DNA of 64,000 nt, from the NCBI GenBank assembly GCA_030704615.1, contig CM060731.1:81200756-81264755 (forward strand), written 5' to 3'. Shown here one piece after another: positions 55,961 to 64,000 of the stretch; positions within the stretch are counted from its first letter, which is position 1, and each line of letters begins with the position of its first letter. This DNA comes from Takakia lepidozioides (Eukaryota; Streptophyta; Takakiopsida; Takakiales; Takakiaceae). The notes beneath the pieces are model-generated. The model searched no databases. It saw only the letters and a list, made by a program, of their open reading frames with translations, and was not told the DNA's origin. The translations under genes and the position numbers were made by a program.

Positions 55961-58130
55961 GTTGTATCAGGAAACTGGCGCCTTACGAAAAGGGAGTCAG
56001 TTATTGTTCGTGGATGGGATAATATCCGGAACTAATGTGTCGTTGTTGGTGGACACAGGAGCGTCGCACTCCTTCATGACACCGGCAACGGCACAAAAGC
56101 TGGGACTCCCGACAAGTGACGTGGGGGCCTCTATTGAGGTGCGTTCTGCCAAAGGAGAACCACAGTTGGCGACAAGGTTGGCGATTGATGTTCCCTTCAA
56201 CTGGGGAGTTGGGAGGGACGTGAGAACTTCACCATCTGCGAGATCGATGGAGTGGATCTCATTTTGGGGATGACCTTTTTGAGCAAATCCGGAGCGGTCA
56301 TAGATGGCCGCAAGAGAGTAGTCACGCTGCCATGTGGGAATGGTGGCGAGGTTTTACGAGTGTCAGAAACGCCCAAATCCGTGGGAGGGCGAATAAACCT
56401 TCTGTCAGCAAAGGAGTGGGCCGTGGAGGAGGCACACGAGCCCCAGTTTTTGCTTTACATTAGAGAAGTGAAAGGGGAAGGCGATGGGGAGCCGAGCCCA
56501 GATTGGATCAAGGGGATTTTGGAGAAATACCAGGATGTGATGCCGGAGGATTTACCAAGCGGCTTGCCACCGCGAAGAGGAGTTGACCACAAGATTGAGG
56601 TGATACCGGGATCGGAACCGCCTGCCAAGGCGCCCTACCGGTTGAGCCACAGAGAGTTGGTCGAGCTGAAGACTCAGCTCAAGGATCTAATGTCAAAGGG
56701 GTACATCCGGCCGAGTAAGTCACCTTACGGAGCCCCGGTGCTATTTGCAGACAAGAAGGATGGGACGCTGCGGATGTGTGTCGATTACAGGGCTCTGAAT
56801 AAGGTGACTATAAAAAAACCGGTACCCTTTGCCAAGGATCGACGACCTCTTTGATCGGTTGGCAGGAGCGAAGTATTTCAGCCGGATCGACTTGCGCTCC
56901 GGCTATCACCAAATTCGGGTGGCGGAAGGAGATGAGGAGAAGACCGCGTGCAGGACAAGGTATGGTTCATATGAGTTCTTGGTGATGCCTTTTGGGCTCA
57001 CCAATGCACCAGCGACATTTAGCACGCTGATGAACAGCCTTTTCCAGGAGTGGTTGGATGACTTTGTGATCGTGTACATCGACGACATCTTGGTGTACTC
57101 GAAAACAAAGGAGGAGCACCTGGAGCACCTCAAAAGGGTGTTCCAAAAATTGCGGGAAGGGAAGCTGTATGCCAAAGCTTCAAAGTGCGAATTCGGGGTC
57201 ACGAAAGTGGAGTTCTTGGGGCATGTGATTACACAGGATGGGATCAAAATGGATGACAGAAAGGTGAGGGCGATCTTGGACTGGGAGCCTCCGACTTCGG
57301 TCCCGGGAGTGCGATCCTTCCTAGGACTCGCCTCCTATTACCGGAAGTATGTGAGAAATTTCGCCAAGATCGCGGGGCCGCTGTCGGACCTTCTGTGTAA
57401 ATCCAAAGTCTGGGTATGGAACACATTTTGTGGCCAAGCTTTTGCTGAATTGAAGCAGCGGATGACGGAAGCTCCAGTCTTGAAAATCCCGGAGTTCGAT
57501 CGTCCGTTTGAGATTCATACAGATGCATCGGACTTCGCGATTGGGGGTGTACTTATGCAAGATGGACGTCCAGTGGCTTACGAAAGTAAGAAACTGAATG
57601 AAGTGGAGCGACGGTGGCCGACGCACGAAAAAGAGATGAAGGCGGTGGTGCATTGCCTTGAGCTCTGGCGCCACTATGTTGGTTCCAACCCAGTGAAGGT
57701 GTTCACGGACAATGTCACGGTGAAGTATTTTGCCACGCAGCCCAAGTTGTCCCCAAAACAACTTAGGTGGCAAGATACTTTGGCAGTGTTCGACGTGGAT
57801 ATCCAGTACAAACCGGGACGGGACAATGTGGTGGCCGATGCTTTAAGTAGAAAGCAGCAGCTCTTGTTGGTGTACAAGGGCGAGACGGCGCTCCAAAGGA
57901 AGATCCGGAAGGCTTGCCGGAAGGATGAGCTGGCAAAGTCCGTGATGCAGGACTTGAGAATGGGGGTTAAATCGCAGTTCCACTTGCAAAATGGACTGCT
58001 CCGGTATAAGCAAAAACGTCTCTACGTGCCGAAGGGAGGGATCAGAGATAGCCTCTTGAGAGAATGCCATGATAGCCGCTTGCGGGCCACGGCGGAGCCA
58101 AGCGCACTGCGGCACTCTTGAAGAAAGAGT
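55961..58130 (+). pseudogene. Element A pol: protease, reverse transcriptase, RNase H
   Basis: Protease [20 protein letters not shown] (~56,045). [41 protein letters not shown], catalytic YIDDILVYS (~57,075). RNase [20 protein letters not shown]. Relative to B: a one-base loss near 56,195, one extra A in the A-run near 56,815, one lost C near 58,076, and TAG for Trp at 58,137. Between these points the frames are long and conserved, so the insertion is recent. Confidence 0.9.
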
Positions 58131-59341
58131 ATTTCTAGCCCAAACTGAGGGAGGAGGCAGAGGAGTATGTCAAGACATGCACCACATGCCAACAAAACCG
58201 GAGCGAGTACAAAAAGCAAGCGGGGCTGTTACAACCCTTGCCGATTCCAGAGGGGACTTGGGAAAGCGTCTCGATGGATTTCATGACTGCTATGCCGCTG
58301 TCAAAAGGATTCGATGCAATCATGGTGGTGGTGGATAGGTTCAGTAAAATGGGCCATTTCATCCCCACCAAGGAGACGGCAACGGCGCAGGAGACAGGGC
58401 GACTTTACTTCGCCAACGTCTTAAAACATCATGGAGTCCCGAAGGATATTATCTCGGATCGCGATCCAAAGTTTACGAGTAAATTTTGGAGGACACTTTG
58501 GAAGAAGATGGGGACGAGGCTGAAGATGAGCACCGCCTTCCGACCTACGACGGACGGCCAAACGGAAAGAGTGAATTCCGTAGTGAAGCAATTCTTGCGG
58601 AATTACGTGTCGGCAGACCAATCAGACTGGATGGAACACTTAGACGCGGCAGAGTTCTGTTATAATAACACAGAACACTCCGCAACGGGAGTTTCCCCTT
58701 TCGTATTGGTCTATGGAAAAGCACCTCTGGTGCCGACAAGTTGGGCCGCCCAAGACGTTGAGGAACCGGCAGTAGCGGCGGTACTGGAAGAACGCGAGCG
58801 GTTGTTGAAGCTCGCAAAGTACAACATTGCCAAAGCTAGGAAACGGTATGAAAGGCAGGCAAATCGGAAGCGGAGGGAAGTGAAGTTTGAGGCAGGCACA
58901 GAGGTCTGGTTGAACATCAAGAATTTCCGACTACCTCCGGAAGTGAGTCCGAAGTTCGTACCTCCGTATGCGGGACCCTTTCGCATTCGGAAGGTTATGA
59001 ATGAGGATGTGTATGAATTGGAGCTGCCGGCAAACAGCAAGGTGCACCCAGTATTCCATGTCTCCCTTTTGAAGCCTTATTTCAAAGATGAAGCGCGTCC
59101 GAATCGGCACCAAGTGTTGCGTCCGCCACCTATGTTGTTGGATCATGAAAATGAACCTGAGTACGAGGTGGAGGCAATACTTAAGTCGAGGAGGTTCAGG
59201 AACCGAGAAACGGAATATCTCGTCAAATGGAAGGGCTATCATCATGTGGAGGCATCTTGGGTGCGTGCCTCAGAAATGGGAAACACATCCGAGGCGGTTG
59301 CAGCTTTCGAAGGGCGACCTCAAAAGCGGAAGATGCGTTGA
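58131..59341 (+). CDS. Element A pol: integrase and chromodomain
   Basis: Opens with the zinc-binding CTTCQQNRSEYKK part (frame broken before 58,238) and runs uninterrupted to the natural stop: SMDFMTAMPLSKGFDAIMVV, IISDRDPKFTSKFW, RPTTDGQTERVNSVV (DDE core), KFVPPYAGPFRIRKVMNEDV, and the chromodomain EYEVEAILKSRRFRNRETEY, LVKWKGYHHVEASWVRASEM. The chromodomain tail targets insertion to marked chromatin in known chromoviruses. Confidence 0.92.
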
Positions 59342-60246
59342 TGAGGACATCAACCTTGGAGCGTGGGGGAGGAAATGCATGCTTAGCCCGACTTAGCTAG
59401 CTTAGGAATCCGATTACAAAAACTTGTATTGTACAAAAATTTGTTATGAAGGAAATGGGTTCCAAATGTGGTGCGTCCTATTTTGTTTGGAATGGTGATG
59501 CATGGTATGGTTGGCTAGTGTGTAGAATGCATGCTAGCTTATAAAAGTGGGAGAGGTAAATTGGGTTAATCGTGTGTTTGCGTAGTGCCGAAATCGGGTG
59601 ACCCCCATCCAAGGGGCAAGGAAATTGCGACTTCTTTGGGAGTTCACGTGCTAGTGCGCACATGGCGCGTGCGCGTACTATAACTGCGCTACCGAGGGGG
59701 TTGCCTTGTAGTGCGGGCTAACGCGGAAGCTACGTGCTTCCGTTCACGTACTATAATCGTGTAGCCTCGGGACGAAGTCGTAGTGCGGCTTCGGCGTGTT
59801 TCCGTACCTCAGGCCAGCATTCCAAGGCGGACCCAATTGTAGTGATTGGGGCGCACGGTTGGTTCAAGGTTATCTTCCTAGTCAAAGAGGGTTCCAGGTG
59901 AACCCTTGCTCAAAGTGATGCCAAAAGCGGCATCATGAGCGATCGCAAGCAATGTTGTTGCAGTAAGGCGATTCGATCCTCGGGGAGGATCGTTCCTTGA
60001 CCTTGAAGTAGGCCAAGAAGAGTGCACTGGGAGGAGCTGGAGAGGCTCCACCCTTGGCCGGGACTTGGAGGAAGTCGGGCGAACTAGCTAGTGGAGAGTA
60101 GAGTCAAGTGTGGGGTTTGGTTCTTTGCCATGGGACGCCATGGTACAGAAACAAACTCCTTGATGTGGGACGCCACAACTTGGATGTTCGTTTCTACAAA
60201 ATGGACAAGTCGATGAGGACATCGACTCCCTATTGGTAGGGGTGTG
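59342..60246 (+). other. 3' noncoding region and polypurine tract of element A
   Basis: About 900 bp without a gene. Inverted words GTAGTGCGG...CCGAAGCCGCAC and CGCGTGCGCGTACTATAAC recur near 59,650-59,790. The purine-rich GGTAGGGGTGTG directly before 60,247 is the probable plus-strand primer. Confidence 0.8.
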
Positions 60247-60958
60247 TGTCGCGGCCCTTTGCCTTGAGGACAGGGGGTCGGGACACATGAGGGGCTACCC
60301 CTGTGGTGGGGGCAGCGGCAGCGATAGGTACGAGGGGCTGAAGCACCCTTGAGTGCCCAAGGCACTCAGGGAAGCGGAGGCGCTCACTAGGTGGAGCCCC
60401 GCACACCGGGATGCGGTGGGGGTGGCTCCACAAGGGGTGGTGGTAGCTTAGTGGGACTTAGTGGGGGTGGCATAGGACTCACCATGAGGGCGGAGACCTC
60501 GTGGTGGGAGTCGTGGGGAGTCTTGGGACTCATCACGGTCCATAGGGGCCGTGGTGAGCGGGCCAAGACTCACCGCGACTCACCACCGGGAATCGAGGGT
60601 CTTCGTGGTGGTTCGCCATAAAATGGCATGGCTAGTTGTGAAACCCCCGCGGACAGCTACAGAAGTATATATAGGGAGTAGTAACCCCGAGAACGGTGCA
60701 AGCCAACTAGTGAGTAAGCGAGCGAGCCAGAAAGCGACCAAAGAGTGGGGAGCTGTTCCGGACTGCCATCTACCATAGGGAATTCCACTAGGCCCAAATA
60801 GGTGGAGGGTCTTTCGGGAGAGCGAAGGGGGACCGTTATGTCCCGGTGAGCAGCCGAAGCTCCGAGTTGGCCCGGCGGCCAGGTTGGGAGTCAGGCGCGC
60901 GCATCAAAGCGAGTAACTATGACTTGAAGGGGAGCTTACCGAAGTGAGGTGCGCGACA
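60247..60958 (+). repeat. 3' LTR of element A
   Basis: 712 bp; lacks 15 bp (CGTTGGTGACCAAAA region) present in the 5' copy. Confidence 0.97.
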
Positions 60959-62134
60959 AGAATAGTTGCCTACCTTGCAAGTCCTGGCGACCACCGCTTC
61001 CACCAAGCGACTGATGGTATCTTCCGACAGCTCCGTGGTTGCCCGAGTCATGTTCAATTGTCGAGGTTTTGTGCACTTCTTGGCCATGTGCCCGGGCTCC
61101 CCGCAATTGAAACACACTCCATCAAAGGTCGCCTTTTGTCCGCCATAAGCCGCTCCACCCGCTTTTCCTTTCGAAGCACCGGGTGCCGCCTTGACGTGTG
61201 AAGGCCATCCCTTCGATTTCCACGTGCCATTGTCGCCGCGTGGCCTATCCCACTTCTTTTCCGGTCGGAAGGAGTCATCTTCCCGCCGGGTCTTCTTGTG
61301 GTTCAGCTCCGTACGGCCTTGTCTCTCACCCTTAGGGACATCCGAGAAACATTCAGCCCTCTCAATTGCCTCGTTCAAAGTCTTGGGTGGCTTCTCCTCC
61401 AAATTCCACCTGGCCCATGGGGCCAGTCCCGCCACAAAGTTGAAGACCATTTCTAGTTCTGCCATGTCCGCAACTTCGAGCAACAGCACATTGAAAGCCT
61501 GGACATACCCCCAAATGTCATCTGTTTGCTTCAAATTCCTCATCTTGTCCCGGGCAAGCCAGGACGTGTTGAGGGGCACAAACTGTCTCTTCATCAATTC
61601 CTTGAACCCACTCCAATTCAAGGTTTCTGGGCTTGGACCTCGGTCGTGAAGGCGTTTCTGCCACCATTGTTGAGCATAGCCCCTCAAATAGGTGGGAGCC
61701 ACTTCCACCCGATCCTCGTCACTCAACTTGGCCGCCCGGAAGTACTGCTCTAGCTCCAAGAGCCAGGTGTTGAGTGCCTTCCGATTTTGGACGCCCTCGA
61801 AGGTGTCGGGTTCCTTAGGCTTCACCTTAAACTTTGCCTTGGTGGAAGTGGCATTAGCCGCCTTCAACACATCTTTCAACGTCCCGCCAAACTGCGCCAA
61901 CAACCCTTCCCAAAAGGCTGCCGGCATGGGAGGCATCTCTTGGTTTGTCGGAGCTCTCAAGGATTCCTCGGGCTCCGACTCCTCGGATTCCTCCCGCTCT
62001 TGAGCGGCCTCGTTTTCAGAAACATGCATCGCTTCCTCAAACGGCCGCCTCGGTGACACGTCGCCCCCATCGGGCTCACCAGGATCATCATCTTTTGGGC
62101 CGTTCCGCTTTTGCTTTGGCTTGCCCGACCCCAT
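60959..62134 (-). CDS. Gag of element B, cut after the zinc knuckle by element A
   Basis: Open from MGSGKPKQKRNGPKDDDPGE through the capsid (LRGYAQQWWQKRLHDRGPSP) and knuckle CFNCGEPGHMAKKC to VARTCKVGNYSC, where A begins. The frame is intact, unlike gag of A. Protease coding resumes at 54,003 on the far side of A. Confidence 0.92.
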
Positions 62135-62175
62135 GATGAGGCCAATCCCAAGGACGATCACGTACTGAACTCTAT

Positions 62176-62187
62176 GCTCTGATACCA
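62176..62187 (-). other. Primer-binding site of element B
   Basis: TGGTATCAGAGC on the minus strand, two bases from the LTR. Confidence 0.9.
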
Positions 62188-62189
62188 AG

Positions 62190-62918
62190 TGTCGCGCACC
62201 TCACTTTGGTAAGCTCCCCTTCAAGTCATAGTTGCTAGCTTGATGCGCGCGCCTAACTCCCAACCTGGCCGCCGGACCAACTTGGAGCTTCGGCTGCTCA
62301 CCGGGGCATAACGGTCCCCCTTTGATCTCCCAAAGAACCCTCCACCGATTTGGAACCAGCGGGAATTCCCTTTGGTAGTTGGCAGTCCGGAACAGCTCCC
62401 CACTCTTTGGTCGCTTTTCGGCTCGCTCACTTACTCACTAGTTTTTGGTCACCAACGGGCTTGCACCGTTCTCGGGGTTACTACTCCCATTATATATACT
62501 TCTGTAGCTGTCTGCGGGGGTTTCACAACCAGCCATGCCATTTTATGGCGAACCACCACGAAAACCCTTGACTCCCGGTGATGAGTCGCGGTGAGTCTTG
62601 GCCCACTCACCACGGCCCCTATGGACCGTGATGAGTCCCAAGACTCCCCACGACTCCCACCACGAGGTCTCCGCCCCCATGGTGAGTCCTATGCCACCCC
62701 CACTAAGTCCCGCTAAGTTACCACCACCCCTTGTGGAGCCACCCCCACCGCAACCCGGTGTGCGGGGCTCCACCTAGTGAGCGCCTCCGCCTCCTTGAGT
62801 GCCTTGGGCACTCAAGGGTGCTTCAGCCCCCCCATACCTATCGCTGCCGCTGCCCCCACCACAGGGGCAGCCCCTCATGTGTCCCGACCCCCTGTCCTCA
62901 AGGCAAAGGGCCGCGACA
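62190..62918 (-). repeat. 5' LTR of element B
   Basis: 729 bp, TGTCGCGC...CCGCGACA on the plus strand. Confidence 0.95.
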
Positions 62919-64000
62919 TCCTTTGTGTGTCGCATGGGTAAGTACCAATATGAGACCATGCCTTTTGGTTTGTGCAATGCCACCTCTATTTTCCAACGCC
63001 CCATGGACATTGTCTTAGGCAATCTTCGCTGGGAGTGTGCTTTAATTTATGTTGATGATATCAATGTTTACTCAGCCAGCTTTGATGCTCACTTAGCTGA
63101 TGTGCAGCGTGTCTTCAGCAAATTACGCATTGCAGGCCTTAAAGTAAAGCCCAAGAAATGTGAATTATTCATGCCTGAGCTCCACTTCCTTGGTCATGTT
63201 CTGTCCAAAGATGGTTTGCTTCCTAATCCTGCCAAGCTTGAGTCTGTTTGGGGCTTTCCTATCCCCAGGGATAAACATTGTATCAAATCCTTCCTTGGTC
63301 TGGCTTCTTATTACTGGCGCTTCATAAAGAACTTTGCTAAGCTTGCTCACCCTCTGACCAAGGTGTTGTGCAAAGATGCCAGGTTTGAATGGACCTTCTC
63401 CCAGCAGGCTGCCTTTGACATCCTTTGCAAGGCTTTGTGTTCAACTCCCATCCTGATGTTTCTCAACTTTGAATTACCTTTCTTGCTTCAGACTGATGCA
63501 ACTGATGTTGTCATCTCTGCAATCTTATGTCAAGTAGTAGAAGGCAAGGAGCATGTCATAGCTTATGCATCTCGTCGTCTAGATCGTCATGAAATGAATT
63601 ATTCCATATTTGACAAGGAAGGCCTAGCCCTAGTCTTTGGTGTGAAGTATTTTAGGCAATATTTACATGGCAGCCGGTTTGTGGTAGAGACTGATCATCT
63701 TCCACTAAAGGCTCTTGTTAAGCCAAAAGAACTTCATGACAGACTTGCTAGATGGGCTATGTACCTGCAAGAATTTGACATGGATATAGTCTACAAGAAG
63801 GGCAAAGAAAACACGAATGCTGATGCACTCACACGGGTTGATCCTCCTGTCAGCAGGCCTATGCTCACCTTGGATGACCTGGTTGCTGTTGATGCTGCCC
63901 CTCCTCCTGATCCTGCCCCTCTTCTCAACCTTCTTTGTGCAGATCAACAACCTTTGGTCCTGGATTCCCATGGCTTACTGTCTGCTTGGGGCTGGTCTAG
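62919..64000 (+). CDS. Element C pol resumed: reverse transcriptase and RNase H, running off the window
   Basis: Open without stops to the last base. RT: CRMGKYQYETMPFGLCNATS, catalytic ALIYVDDINVYS (~63,045), ELHFLGHVLSKDGLLPNPAK. Then [20 protein letters not shown]. RNase H: LQTDATDVVISAILCQ, FDKEGLALVFGVKYFRQY, TDHLPLKALVKPKELHDRLA, ENTNADALTRVDPP. It follows the TCCTT duplication in frame with KEKTSF before 48,983. Integrase should follow outside the window. Confidence 0.92.

Larger units (their letters stand above)
54004..60958 (+). mobile_element. Element A: complete chromovirus nested in element B
   Basis: LTRs 54,004-54,730 and 60,247-60,958, TGTCGCGG...GCGCGACA ends. Perfect 5-bp duplication AGAAT (53,999-54,003 and 60,959-60,963). 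Same family as B but inserted in the opposite direction, so the two form long inverted homology. LTR pair differs by about ten substitutions plus a 15-bp deletion in the right copy. Confidence 0.97.
48984..62918 (-). mobile_element. Element B: chromodomain Ty3 retrotransposon (chromovirus), nested in C and split by A
   Basis: LTRs at 62,190-62,918 (5') and 48,984-49,709 (3'), each ~727 bp with TGTC...GACA ends, about 2% different by eye. Perfect 5-bp duplication TCCTT. The primer-binding site is GCTCTGATACCA on the plus strand (tRNA-iMet type). Gag lies at 62,134-60,959, pol at 54,003-50,613; element A occupies the gap. Confidence 0.95.
45101..64000 (+). mobile_element. Element C: Ty3-type LTR retrotransposon, 3' end outside the window, split by element B
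   Basis: Gag, protease and RT precede 48,983; RT and RNase H continue from 62,919. The break has a perfect TCCTT duplication (48,979-48,983 and 62,919-62,923), and the frame rejoins inside RT. The 5' LTR is inferred from the primer-binding site at 45,607. Integrase and the 3' LTR lie beyond the window. Confidence 0.85.

Overview
The window is eukaryotic, plant-lineage DNA made almost entirely of nested transposable elements; I see no convincing free-standing host gene. GT-AG introns, CACTA (En/Spm) genes, Tat/Athila-like and chromodomain Ty3 elements, a plant-type 25S rRNA 3' fragment, and a Ty3 element carrying a cytosine-5 DNA methyltransferase (a combination reported from charophyte algae) suggest a repeat-rich streptophyte alga such as a Chara-like charophyte. 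This assignment is inference.

Layout. (1) 1-31,885: a CACTA transposon whose left end lies outside the window. It has two divergent genes: a minus-strand multi-exon TNPA-like gene (exons between 1 and 5,788) and a plus-strand tnp2-type transposase (6,128 onward). The tnp2 gene is cut at 8,769 by element D (8,770-29,993, minus strand, 5-bp duplication GCCCA) and resumes at 29,994. Element D is a 21-kb Tat/Athila-like Ty3 retrotransposon with about 1-kb LTRs, an ORF0, gag, protease, RT/RNase H/integrase and a broken 4-kb third coding region. It carries two intruders: a 25S rRNA 3' fragment in gag (about 26,285-26,905), and a 7.4-kb Mutator-like element in integrase (14,842-22,236, 9-bp duplication TAAACTAAT) packed with a palindromic motif repeated about every 62 bp.

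(2) About 34,640-42,252: a decayed plus-strand Ty3 element with the order gag, protease, DNA methyltransferase, RT, RNase H, integrase, PHD finger. This is the most notable object in the window.

(3) 42,586-45,090: small DNA-transposon debris: a CACTA-like terminus split by a 703-bp hAT-type non-autonomous element (8-bp duplication GTGCAAAC), a 36-bp-armed foldback, and a block of GCGACC/GGTCGC inverted repeats.

(4) 45,101-64,000: a three-deep nest. Ty3 element C (plus, runs off the right edge) is cut in its RT by chromovirus B (minus, 48,984-62,918, duplication TCCTT). B is cut between nucleocapsid and protease by chromovirus A (plus, 54,004-60,958, duplication AGAAT). A and B belong to one family in opposite orientation.

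Most coding regions carry stops or frameshifts, so they are described as broken copies. Part of the single-base indel load may be residual assembly error.
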